Made by a program: the position numbers and the translations under genes. This document shows positions 1 through 8,600 of a DNA stretch of 39,496 nucleotides, piece by piece. The notes below the pieces were generated by a model that was not told the DNA's origin, did no database searches, and was given only the letters and a program-made list of their open reading frames with translations. The first letter of the stretch is position 1, and the number at the start of each line of letters is the position of its first letter. The stretch is from Acidobacteriota bacterium (GTDB lineage Bacteria; Acidobacteriota; Terriglobia; Bryobacterales; Bryobacteraceae), in assembly GCA_021787555.1 (NCBI GenBank), contig JAJYLS010000008.1:1-39496 (forward strand). The letters run 5' to 3'.

Positions 1-1334
1 GTTTGCAGCTTGGCCTCGCGCCAACTCGCGAACCGCCGGATGCGCCCGAACGTCACGTCCTCGCACCGGCACACCACCGTGTCGTCGCGCGGCAGTTTCT
101 TCAACTCCGGCCGCGGCGTGAAGGCCTCCTCCGCCGCCCCCGCGAAGCGCCGGTAAGATTCCCGCTCTGCGAATCGCCGCCGCGCTCGGCCTTCCGCGCC
201 CGATGCCGCATACCCCGCGATCTCGCCCTCGGCAATCGAAAGCTCCAGCCCGCCGATGCCGGTCGCCTCGCCAGCGCAGTAAATCCCCGCCGTGCGCGTC
301 TGCTGGAACTCGTCCACAGCCGTGCCGCAGCTCAGCAGCCTGGGCAACTCGGTATTGGGCACCAGCCCGAAGCCGCAGGCCAGGTAATCGCAGCGCTCGC
401 TCCAGGTGCGCGTGCCGCGCCGCAGCGTCACCGCGCCCGGTTCCGCCGCCACCGGCCAGCATCCCGTCAGATACCGCACCCCCGCGCGCAGCCGCATCGC
501 CTGCGCCAGTTTCCCCGGATACCGCGCCAGCCCGAAGCCGAACCGCATGACAGCGCCGCTCTCTGCCTGCTCCGCCACCAGCGGCACCGGGGCGCCGTGC
601 TCGCGGAGATAATTGGCGGCCGCCAGCAGCAGCGGGCCGCTCCCCGCCACCACCACGCGCTTGCCCGCGATCGGCAGCCCCGATTTCACCAGTGCCTGAA
701 GCCCGCCCGCGCCGGTGACGTGCGGCAATGTCCAGCCGGGGAAGGGAAGAAACCGCTCGCGCGCCCCAGTCGCGAGAATCAGCGCGCGATAGCCGAGATC
801 GAACCGCGCATCGCTCGTTTCCAGCAGCAACCGCCCCGCCTCCGGTGCTGCAATCACCCGCGCCCCGGAAAAAATTTTTGCCTTCGGCAGGGCAGGGGAT
901 TCGCCGCGCCAGATCTGCCCGCCCGGCGCGGGATTATCGTCCACAACAGCCACCGCCTTCCCCGACTCGCCCGCCGCGCGCGCCGCCGCCAGCCCCGCCG
1001 GTCCCGCGCCCACCACCACAATCTCAAAATTTCCACCCCCCAACCCCCAGCCCCCAACCCCCAGCCCCTGGCTCCCGGCCCCCGGCCCCCAGCTCCTAAC
1101 CCCTGTTGTGCCGATCTCCATCCCTGGGACGCACCGTGTCTGGCAGCTTCGCACGTGCGCCCGCCCATCCACCGTCACCCGGCACTCGAAGCAGATCCCC
1201 ATCCCGCATAGCGGCCCGCGTCCTTCGCCGCTCACCGACCGCCGGAACTCCACGCCCCCCGCGCGCGCCACCGCCGCCGACACCATCGCCCCTTCGGGCA
1301 CCTCCACCGGCTTACCATCCACCGTGACTCTCAA
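1..1334 (-). CDS. fused [2Fe-2S]/FAD dehydrogenase subunit (LhpF-LhpE-like), 3' end outside window
   Basis: The start is a TTG at 1334-1332 whose last two bases overlap the TGA of the upstream gene; at least 443 codons follow before the window edge. Residues 1-70 form a small HcnA/LhpF-type [2Fe-2S] domain with Cys43, Cys48, Cys51 and Cys64. A Gly/Trp-rich linker (about 75-102) leads to an FAD/NAD(P) disulfide-oxidoreductase fold that opens with VVVGAGPAGLAAARAA (106-121) and has a second Rossmann motif, VVVAGSGPLLLAAA. Near the edge VVCRCEDVTFGRI marks a BFD-like C-terminal iron-sulfur domain. In Pseudomonas D-hydroxyproline dehydrogenase the FAD and 2Fe-2S subunits are separate (LhpE, LhpF); here one chain carries both. 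Position directly after an LhpB-like gene supports that role. HcnAB-type or opine-oxidase subunits are alternatives. An in-frame ATG at codon 17 is less likely because it would cut into the ferredoxin fold. Confidence 0.85.
   Translation of the reverse strand, partial: MRVTVDGKPVEVPEGAMVSAAVARAGGVEFRRSVSGEGRGPLCGMGICFECRVTVDGRAHVRSCQTRCVPGMEIGTTGVRSWGPGAGSQGLGVGGWGLGGGNFEIVVVGAGPAGLAAARAAGESGKAVAVVDDNPAPGGQIWRGESPALPKAKIFSGARVIAAPEAGRLLLETSDARFDLGYRALILATGARERFLPFPGWTLPHVTGAGGLQALVKSGLPIAGKRVVVAGSGPLLLAAANYLREHGAPVPLVAEQAESGAVMRFGFGLARYPGKLAQAMRLRAGVRYLTGCWPVAAEPGAVTLRRGTRTWSERCDYLACGFGLVPNTELPRLLSCGTAVDEFQQTRTAGIYCAGEATGIGGLELSIAEGEIAGYAASGAEGRARRRFAERESYRRFAGAAEEAFTPRPELKKLPRDDTVVCRCEDVTFGRIRRFASWREAKLQ
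1033..1104 (-). repeat. G-rich low-complexity tract inside the fused dehydrogenase gene
   Basis: The coding (minus) strand carries runs of five or six G separated by CT, TT or CC, including two consecutive copies of a 14-base unit of the form CTGGGGGTTGGGGG. It encodes the Gly/Trp/Leu-rich linker (about residues 80-101) between the [2Fe-2S] and FAD domains and keeps the frame open. G-run spacing would allow G-quadruplex formation on the coding strand; that is inference. Confidence 0.85.
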
Positions 1335-2485
1335 CGGGCCTCCTCACCTGCGGAGATCCGGTCCGAGGCGCGACCGTAAGGGAGCGGTCCTGGGCTGCGC
1401 CCCGGCGAATACGGCTCGCGCGGAATCGCCGATGCCCGCCCCAGAATCGCATCCGCTACCAGCGCGCCTGTGGCCAGCGAAGTCGTGATCCCCAGCCCTT
1501 CGTGCCCCGTCGCCAGGTACAGCTTCGGGTCCTCCGGGCACGGCCCGATCAGCGGCAGTTTGTCCGGCGTGGCCGCGCGAAACCCGGTCCAGCAGCGGAT
1601 CACCGTCAGCTCCCCGATCCGCGGCATGTACTCCCGCGCGCGCTTCACCATCCGCGAGAGTATAGGCAACTCGACCTCCCCACCCTCCGCTCCGAACTGC
1701 CGCGTCGAGCCCAGCAGCACCTGCCCCGTGTGCCGCGGCTGCGCGTTGAACGCCACCGAATCCGCCGAGGTCGAATGCGCGCTCTTGAGGTACCCCAGTT
1801 CCACCAGCGCGTGCGACACGAACCCCGGATACCGGTCCGTGATCGCCAGGTGCCCCTTCCGCTTCCGCACCGCAATTCCCGGCGTCAGCTCCGGCGCCCA
1901 GCAGCCGGTGGCATTCACCGTCACGCCCGCCGCAATACGCCCGCCGCCGCGCAACTCGATCCCGCCCCCGCCGATCCCCGCCGCTTTCTCGCGCACTAGG
2001 TCCGCGCCGGATTTCTCGATCAGCCACCGCGCCGCGCACGGCGGATACAGCACCGCATCGTCCGGCACCAGCAGCGCTCCCGCCAGCCCCGGCCGCAGGT
2101 TCGGCTCGGCCTCCGCCAGCGCGCGCCCGTCCACCACCTCCGCCCTCAGCCCCGCCGCATCGTACACGCCCTTCTTCCGCCGGACCTCCGCCATCTCCTC
2201 CGCGTCCGCCGCCACCCACAGCGTCCCGCACGCCAGGTAGTCCACATCCGCCGGAAGCTCCGCCGCCAGCTCGATCCACCGCTCCCTGGAATCCCGCGTC
2301 AGCGCCATCTGCGCGGGCGAATCGTCCATTACGACGATGTGCCCCATCCCCGCCGCCGTCGCGCCTCCGCCAATCGGCCCCGGTTCGACTACCACCGCCG
2401 TCAGCCCCGCCGCCGCGCACGCCGCCGCGCACGCCGCGCCCACGATCCCGCCGCCCGCTATGGCTACGTCGTAGCTTGCGCGCAT
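1331..2485 (-). CDS. FAD-dependent D-amino-acid dehydrogenase, LhpB-like (D-hydroxyproline dehydrogenase candidate)
   Basis: A 384-residue DAO-family flavoenzyme. The ADP-binding motif is at the N-terminus (VAIAGGGIVGAACAAA, about 7-22) and the family's C-terminal flavin loop is visible (GFRAATPDKLPLIGP, then GHEGLGITTSLATG). The ATG at 2485 lies inside the end of the epimerase gene (22-bp overlap), and its own stop overlaps the next start, so all four genes appear co-transcribed and translationally coupled. In the hydroxyproline pathway LhpB oxidises cis-4-hydroxy-D-proline to a pyrroline carboxylate. With a fused LhpF/LhpE-like partner directly downstream, an oxygen-independent membrane- or acceptor-linked dehydrogenase is more likely than a true oxidase. 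The last ~28 residues (from EPYSPGRS on) look unlike the family and are encoded by a repeat-like palindrome. Substrate is inferred from context; sarcosine or other D-amino acids cannot be excluded. Confidence 0.85.
   Translation of the reverse strand: MRASYDVAIAGGGIVGAACAAACAAAGLTAVVVEPGPIGGGATAAGMGHIVVMDDSPAQMALTRDSRERWIELAAELPADVDYLACGTLWVAADAEEMAEVRRKKGVYDAAGLRAEVVDGRALAEAEPNLRPGLAGALLVPDDAVLYPPCAARWLIEKSGADLVREKAAGIGGGGIELRGGGRIAAGVTVNATGCWAPELTPGIAVRKRKGHLAITDRYPGFVSHALVELGYLKSAHSTSADSVAFNAQPRHTGQVLLGSTRQFGAEGGEVELPILSRMVKRAREYMPRIGELTVIRCWTGFRAATPDKLPLIGPCPEDPKLYLATGHEGLGITTSLATGALVADAILGRASAIPREPYSPGRSPGPLPYGRASDRISAGEEAR
1369..1390 (-). repeat. short interrupted palindrome in the 3' end of the LhpB-like gene
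   Basis: GACCG and CGGTC arms flank an 8-base spacer within this 22-bp stretch, which encodes part of the low-complexity C-terminal tail (PLPYGRASDR). From memory, similar CGCTCCCT/TACGGTCG motifs recur in Solibacter-type genomes; only one copy is present in this window, so repeat status is inferred. Confidence 0.4.
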
Positions 2486-3408
2486 GATGGCTGGATCCCG
2501 TAGCAGAACGGGTCGCGCTCGTCCAGGATGAGGTCCGCTTCCGCGTTCACGTGCGCGAACCCGGTGATGTGCGGGTAGATCTTGCCGTCCTCCACCTCGA
2601 CCAAGCCGTCGAACACACTCCCCACAATGCTCTCCTGCCGCCACACCTCGCCCGCCCGCAGCTTGCCGTCGGCATACAGGCAGGCCATCTTGGCGCTGGT
2701 GCCCGTGCCGCATGGCGAGCGGTCGTAGGCCTTGCCGGGGCACAGCACGAAGTTGCGGCTGTGCGCGCCCGCCGCCGCGGCCCGTCCGAAAAGCTCGATG
2801 TGGTCCACCTCGGGGTGCTCTACGTTCACCGCCTGCCGGATCCGCCACGCGTAATCCGTCAGCTCCTCCAGCCGCTCGAATGCCAGTTCCTGCCCGTGGT
2901 CGCTCACCAGGAAAAACCAGTTTCCGCCCCAGGCCACGTCTCCGTGCACCGTCCCGGCGCCCGGCACCGCGACCGCCACGCCCGCCGCTTTGCGGTAGCT
3001 CGCCACGTTCCTGATCGTCACGCTGCCGTTGGCATTCAGCCGCGCCTCCACCGGCCCCGCCACCGTATCGATGCGGCAAGTCCCGCCTGCAATTCTGCCC
3101 ATGTGCCGCAGCGTCGTCGCCAGTCCGATCGTCCCGTGCCCGCACATCTTCAGGAACCCGACGTTGTTGAAATAGATCACCCCCGCCTGGCATGACCGGT
3201 CGAACGGCTCGCACAGCAGCGCGCCGACAATCGCGTCGTTCCCCCGCGGTTCGTTCACCACCGCCGACCGGATATGGTCGAACTCGCTCCGGAACCGCTC
3301 CAGCCGTTCCGTCATGGGGCCGTTCCCGAGGTCCGGCGCGCCGGCCACGATCACCCGCGTCGGCTCCCCCGCCGTGTGCGAATCGATCACTCTAATCCGC
3401 ATGCTCAT
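2464..3408 (-). CDS. lhpA: 4-hydroxyproline 2-epimerase (proline racemase family)
   Basis: A 314-residue cytosolic enzyme of the proline racemase family, full length. Both catalytic cysteines of the racemase/epimerase branch are present: Cys89 in MCGHGTIG and Cys233 in SPCGTGTSAKMA. The dehydratase branch (trans-3-hydroxy-L-proline dehydratase) has Thr at the second site, so this should be an epimerase acting on trans-4-hydroxy-L-proline to give cis-4-hydroxy-D-proline, or less likely proline racemase. The N-terminal IDSHTAGEPTRV motif is typical. The ATG at 3408 overlaps the upstream deaminase stop by 4 bp (ATGA); an ATG two codons in (3402) is an alternative. Flanking LhpC- and LhpB-like genes strongly favour the hydroxyproline assignment. 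Confidence 0.9.
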   Translation of the reverse strand: MSMRIRVIDSHTAGEPTRVIVAGAPDLGNGPMTERLERFRSEFDHIRSAVVNEPRGNDAIVGALLCEPFDRSCQAGVIYFNNVGFLKMCGHGTIGLATTLRHMGRIAGGTCRIDTVAGPVEARLNANGSVTIRNVASYRKAAGVAVAVPGAGTVHGDVAWGGNWFFLVSDHGQELAFERLEELTDYAWRIRQAVNVEHPEVDHIELFGRAAAAGAHSRNFVLCPGKAYDRSPCGTGTSAKMACLYADGKLRAGEVWRQESIVGSVFDGLVEVEDGKIYPHITGFAHVNAEADLILDERDPFCYGIQPSCAQATT

Positions 3409-4319
3409 CGCGCCGCCGCCTTAGGAAGCGCCGGCCGCGTGGCAATCGCCTCCCGAATGATCTTCAGCACCTCCTCGCGCTCCGCGCCCGCAATCGGCAG
3501 CCGCGGCCGCCGCACCCACTCGCTTCCCAGCCCCGTCTCCGCCATCGCCAGCTTGATGTATTGCACCAGCTTGATCTTGGTATCCAGGTGCAGCAGCGGT
3601 GTGTACCAGCGATACAGCGCGCGCGCCGGGTCCCACCGCCCAGCCGTCGCCAACTCCCACAGCACGCGGTTCTCGTGCGGAAACGCGTTCACCAGCCCGG
3701 AAATCCATCCCTGCACGCCCAGCATGATGCTCTCCAGCACCAAATCGTCCACGCCCGCGAACAGAATGTACCGGTTCCCCACCACGTTGACCAAGTCGGT
3801 CACGCGCCGCACGTTCTCCGAGGATTCCTTGATCGCCACCACGCTCGGCTCATCGGCCAACTCGGCGAACATCTCCGGCGTCACGTCCACGGGGTATGCC
3901 ACTGGGTTGTTGTAGATCATCACCGGCAGCGACGACGCGCGCGCCACCGCGCGAAAATGTGCCAGCGCTTCCCGCCCGTCCGCCTTGTACACCATGGCCG
4001 GCAGCACCATCAGTCCGTCTACCCCGATCTTCTCCGCCTCCCGCGCATACCGGCAGGCCAGCGCCGTGGTGTATTCGGCCACGCCGGTCAGCACCGGAAC
4101 CCGCCCCGCCGCGGCCTGCTTCATCGCCCGCAGCACTTCCAGCTTTTCGCCGGATTCGAGCGCCGTATTCTCCCCGACCGTCCCCAGCAGAACCACTCCG
4201 TGGATGCCCGCCTCGATCATCAGCTCGAGATGCTTCGCCGTGGCCGCCAGGTCGAGCGATTCGTCGGAGCGAAATTGCGTGGTGATGGCCGGAAAAACGC
4301 CCTTCCAGTTGACTTGCAT
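3405..4319 (-). CDS. DapA/NanA-family aldolase, LhpC-like 1-pyrroline-4-hydroxy-2-carboxylate deaminase
   Basis: A 304-residue class I aldolase-fold (TIM barrel) protein of the dihydrodipicolinate synthase family. The Schiff-base lysine is Lys164 (VVAIKESS), the catalytic tyrosine is Tyr136 (VMIYNNPVAYP), and the substrate loop GTVGEN sits at 46-51. In hydroxyproline degradation LhpC removes water and ammonia from the dehydrogenase product to give 2-oxoglutarate semialdehyde. It is the first gene of the minus-strand run, and the next start overlaps its stop. The final step enzyme (2-oxoglutarate-semialdehyde dehydrogenase) is not in the window and could lie left of position 1. The family alone cannot separate this from other DapA-like lyases; the operon does. 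No strong Shine-Dalgarno is seen before the ATG. Confidence 0.85.
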   Translation of the reverse strand: MQVNWKGVFPAITTQFRSDESLDLAATAKHLELMIEAGIHGVVLLGTVGENTALESGEKLEVLRAMKQAAAGRVPVLTGVAEYTTALACRYAREAEKIGVDGLMVLPAMVYKADGREALAHFRAVARASSLPVMIYNNPVAYPVDVTPEMFAELADEPSVVAIKESSENVRRVTDLVNVVGNRYILFAGVDDLVLESIMLGVQGWISGLVNAFPHENRVLWELATAGRWDPARALYRWYTPLLHLDTKIKLVQYIKLAMAETGLGSEWVRRPRLPIAGAEREEVLKIIREAIATRPALPKAAAR

Positions 4320-4391
4320 ATTCCCCGATCATAACAACACGCCCTAATGAAGGCATGAGCGTTCCGCTGCGGGGTCGCCAAATCAGTTATA

Positions 4392-4544
4392 AGTTTTCAG
4401 CCAGCCGAGGTGGGACACGCGATTCGCCTGTCGGCGCTCAGGAAGCACCGCCCGCACTCGACGCCCTCCGTGCCCGGTCGGGGCCACTCGCGGAACGCCC
4501 GGTCAGCCAGAGTTCGCAAGCCGACAGCCGGCTGGCTGAAAACT
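4392..4544. repeat. 153-bp element bounded by a 16-bp perfect inverted repeat
   Basis: AGTTTTCAGCCAGCCG at 4392-4407 is repeated exactly inverted at 4529-4544. Inside, 4408-4432 is one of two copies in this window of a 25-base palindrome-containing motif (the other is at 23244-23268). The element fills most of the 248-bp gap 4320-4567 between the SDR stop and the first hydroxyproline gene, so the operon promoter must be within or beside it. No ORF of note. A non-autonomous MITE-like insertion is the simplest reading; no target duplication was recognised. Confidence 0.7.
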
Positions 4545-4567
4545 GACAGCCAACAGCCAAGAACTCT

Positions 4568-5335
4568 CTACAGCATCAACTGCCCGCCGTTCACTTCCAC
4601 CGTCTCGCCCAAAACATACGACGCCGCCGGCGAAGCCAAAAACGCGATCACCGTGGCGCATTCCATCGAGGTCCCCGTGCGCCCCATCGGAATGCCCTTC
4701 ACGAAATTCTGGATCATCTCCGGCGTGGAAAAAACCTCGTGGAAGGGCGTCGCGATCACCCCCGGCGACACGGCATTCACCCGCACTCCGTACGGCGCCA
4801 GTTCCTTGGCCAGCGCTTTGGTATACGTGATCAGCGCGCCTTTGGCCGTGGAGTAAATGCCCGCGCCCGGCCCGCCGCCGTTGCGCCCCGCGATCGAGAC
4901 GATATTGACGATCGCTCCCTTGCCGCGCCCGATCATCCCCGGCGCCGCCGCCTGCGAGCAGATCATCGCGCTCTTCAGGTTGAGATCCATCACCTCGTCC
5001 CAGAGTTTTTCCGCGGCCTCGCGCAGCGGCACGCGCTTCACCAGCGAGCCCGCGTTGTTGACCAAAATATCGATCGCGCCCAGCTCCCGCTCTGCCTCCG
5101 CCACCATGCCGCGCAGTTCGTCCGAACGCAGTGCGTCCGCGCGGATGGCCACCGCCTTCCCTCCCGCCGCGGTTATCTGCCGCACGACCTCCTTGGCCCC
5201 TTCTTCATTGTGTTGATATCCGATCGCCACACGCGCGCCCAGATCGGCAAGCACGCTGGCCGTAGCCGCGCCGATCCCCGACGATCCGCCGGTGATCAGC
5301 GCCCCCTGCCCCGTCAAATCCATGTAGTTGCGCAT
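4568..5335 (-). CDS. SDR-family NAD(P)-dependent oxidoreductase (FabG-like)
   Basis: A 255-residue classical short-chain dehydrogenase. It shows the cofactor motif TGGSSGIG (15-22), NNAG (93-96), and the catalytic Ser147, Tyr161 and Lys165 (YSTAK). The C-terminal PGVIATPFHE and the final VNGGQLML are typical of FabG-like or sugar/polyol dehydrogenases. Length is normal. The substrate cannot be told. It is on the same strand as the hydroxyproline operon but is separated from it by an inverted-repeat element, so it may be a separate unit. The codon-5 ATG is an alternative start; neither has a clear Shine-Dalgarno. Confidence 0.9.
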   Translation of the reverse strand: MRNYMDLTGQGALITGGSSGIGAATASVLADLGARVAIGYQHNEEGAKEVVRQITAAGGKAVAIRADALRSDELRGMVAEAERELGAIDILVNNAGSLVKRVPLREAAEKLWDEVMDLNLKSAMICSQAAAPGMIGRGKGAIVNIVSIAGRNGGGPGAGIYSTAKGALITYTKALAKELAPYGVRVNAVSPGVIATPFHEVFSTPEMIQNFVKGIPMGRTGTSMECATVIAFLASPAASYVLGETVEVNGGQLML

Positions 5336-5650
5336 AGAAAAACCTATTTCATCACACTTGCGGCTTTATTTCCCCGCCCTTCAGCAAGTTGCAATTTTGA
5401 ATTTCGGAGTCCGGCCCCCTTGCGTGCTCTCCTGGGAAGTGGGAGACCTATGCTCGAACGCCGCCCCTCATCCCGCCATTATCCGCCGGTCGGCGCTCAC
5501 GCCGTCCCCGCTTTCCGGGCCGAGCCCACCGCCGTTCTCCAACCCGTTTTTTTTCAGCGGCTCACGGCTAAATTGGCTTCGTTTTTCAAAATTGCACTGC
5601 CGGCGCTGGTATCCGGGAATTGGGTTCGTTTTTTCAAACGGCCGCGGAGC
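5336..5650. other. 315-bp non-coding gap with a near-perfect direct repeat
   Basis: No convincing gene is seen between the SDR start and the mannosidase stop. On the plus strand AATTGGCTTCGTTTTTCAAA (5571-5590) recurs as a 21-base copy at 5618-5638 with one substitution and one extra T. T-rich runs also occur at 5547-5554. The SDR promoter should lie at the left end of this gap, but I could not fix it. No strong rho-independent terminator was found. Confidence 0.6.
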
Positions 5651-8600
5651 CTACCGCAGCGTGTCGTACAGCGGTTCCGCGGGCTGCACCGCCGGTTCCT
5701 CATTCGCCACCGAAACCGCCATCACGCGCACGTGGTTGTTATTCGGCAGCGTCAGCGTTTTGGCTCCCTTCGGCACCTCCAGGCTGTAGACGAACAGGTA
5801 CGAATACGCGTACGGATCGTTCTTGCCCTCGGCCGTGTGGTGATGCGAGCAGTACCACCCGATATCCGCGCGCTTGATGAACCCCGGCTTCACCCCAACG
5901 AAATCCTCGGGATAGTGCGGCTGGTGCTCCCGCACCGTCGGGATCTCCGCCGGGTTCGCCGAAATCGACCAGTCCGGCTGCGGCTCTTCCTTCCACTGCG
6001 ATTGGTCCCACTGCCCCACAGACCCGCCCCAGTTCTCGATGCTCACATTCGCCGTCGTGTTGCCCGCGCGCAGCGTCGCCTGTTGGTCGCCGCCCTCCGC
6101 CGCCGCCAGCACGTATACGCGGTTGAACTCGCCCGCCGGCAGCGCAATGTTCTGCCCGTGCGCCACCAGCGCATTCGCCGCGCCCGTCCTGGCCGCCGCC
6201 AGCTTGAATTTCACGCCGCCGAAAGCCACTTCGCCCGGCAGCATCTCCGCCGGCAGCGCATCGCCCTTGCCATCGAACCCGGGCGTCGTCTTGGCGTCGT
6301 CGTTGCTCGCCGCCGCCAGGTCGTACGTCAGTTCCACGGGCTGCGAAACCACCGGCGCCAGTTTCGTCGTCGCCGCCGCCAATTGGACCGCGAACGTCCG
6401 CGGCTGATACGGCGCGAAGTTGGTAACCAGGTCGCCGGTAGCCACCGTCGCGTTCCCCAGCGGCTGCTCCTGCGCGTTCATCTCCCGAGCCGCCGTAACC
6501 GCCGCCGGGAAGCTCACGTGCACGCCGTTCGCCGCCTTGCCGTCCATTTCCACCATCCGCACCACGATTTCGTCGCTGGCTTCCGCTTTCTTCAGCGCCA
6601 GCACGCGAATGCTGGGGTTGTTGACCCGCAGAATCGAGAACTCCTTGCCCAGCGCTCCCGCGTGTTTCGCCGTCGCGAAGGCGATCAGCGGCTGGTCCAG
6701 CCGAAACGCCTGCCACACCGCGCCGCCCTGCCGCCAGTCGCCATTGTGTGCCGCGAGGCCGAAGGCGATCTCGTGATGCCCCCAATCCTGCGCCGCCTGG
6801 TAGGTGTACGAGTTGCGCACGCCCGGCGACCGCACCAGCGTCAGCCGGATCGTATCGTCGTTAGGTTTATCCGAGGCGTTCTTGCAATCCGTCAGGATCG
6901 TGACGCCATAGCCGCCCGAGGCATCCGTCAGATCGATCCACTGGTGCGACGGCACCTCGAATTTCTTCGCCTCCGCCGTGGGCCGCTCGATGGTGCCGAC
7001 ATCCCAGTTGTACGTGGCCATGCGGTTCTTGGCGGTCAGCGGGAATGCGGCTTTGAGATTCGCTTCCTTCGTGTGCCAGTCGATCGAATCGCCGAATTCC
7101 ACGCGGTTCCCCGCGTCGCCTGCCGAGAGGCTCACCGTCTGCACGAATTTGGAGTCCTCGGTCCCGCGCGTCACCTGAATCGCCACCCGCACCGGCCCGT
7201 GCTCCACGATTGCAATCTTCGCCTTTCCGCCCACGTACGCCCGCGGCGCCGCCTGCTCCTGGTCGAAGTCCATGTTCCAGGCGGGCCACTGCTGCGGTTT
7301 ATCCGTCGAAATGGCCAGCCGGATGGGCGCCGAGAGCAGTTCCTTATTGAGCGATTTATCGAAGATGCTGGCGACGTCGCCGTTGGCATCCACCTTCACC
7401 CTGTACCGCGCGTTCTCGAGCTCGGTTGCCGAGGCCTTCAGCCCGGTGGCTGCCTCCGCCGGCTTCCCCGGCTGCACATCATACACCGCATATCCCACCG
7501 AGGGCGCCTTCGCCACGAACAGCACCTTGCCGTTCTCCACCTGGCTGGGCACCGCCTGGCCGTCCGGCCCGATTACCCGCACTGCGCTACCGCCGCGCGG
7601 CAGCGCCGCTTCCACCACGTCCTCGCGCGCGATGTTCAGCGGGTTGTAGACCACCACCGGCGTGCCCTGCGCCTGCGTGTCCATTCCGGAAGCGATCGCT
7701 TCGGTCGCCGACTGCAACACGCCCGCGAACTGGTTCATGGCAATCACCAGGTCGTTCCACGCGTACCGGTAAGCGCCCGGCGTGCCGGTGCCCGCCGCCA
7801 GATCGTGGAAGTGCGCGCCCAGTTCCAGCGTCCAGGCGTCGTTCAGCCGCTCCATCGGATACGCCCGGCCGCCCATCCACGCTGCGGCCACCGACGCTTT
7901 CTCCGCCGCGTCCGCCAGCAGTTCGTTCTTGCGGATCCAGCGCTTAATATAAGCTTCCGAAGTGAGCGAGCCGGCCGAATGGTTGGTCAGCTCCATCTCG
8001 CCCGTATACCGCGGCAGCTTGCCAGTTTCCTTTGGCGTCAGGTCGCGGAACATCTGGTCGGCCGTTGCCGAAATCACCTGCACCGGCCCTTTCCCTACCG
8101 TTACCGGCGGTCCCGGAGGCGGCGGCTGGATTTCCCCGTTCTTCCGCCCGCGCATGTGCGGCGGCGGCAGCACCGTCGTGCTCTTGGTGACGATGGCTTC
8201 CATCAGCTTTACCGAATTTTCGCGCGGCCCGCCGCCGATATCGCCCGTCCCGTAGTAGTGGTAATCCTTGTAGACGCCGGTCGCTTCCCCGTCCAGGTTC
8301 AGCCGGTTCACCCAATCCACGCGGTTCTGCATCATCGCGTGGAAGCGCCGCTGCGCCTGCTCCGGCCAGGCGGGATTCGGCTGCGGCGGCGGTCCCGGGT
8401 GGCTGCTCAGGTCGGTCGAGACATCGCCGCTATAGGTCAGCGGATTCAGCGCCGCCACCACGCTCTCGCCGTCCGGCCCGACCCAGACGCCCACGTTGAA
8501 TGGCGTGCCTTCCGGCGTCTTCTCCGGCGAATTCGGCCCGCCCGCCCGCGCCGACGATCCCCACGTCAGCTTCTGCGTCGAGAAGCCCTTCACCCCCGCG

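Noticed and set aside
3-1211. 402-codon plus-strand frame at the left edge
   Set aside because: The minus strand encodes a clear [2Fe-2S]/FAD protein over the same bases.
1331-3214. 627-codon minus-strand frame spanning epimerase and dehydrogenase
   Set aside because: Its first ~240 codons are out of frame with the epimerase; only the part from 2485 on is real, so it is not a fusion protein.
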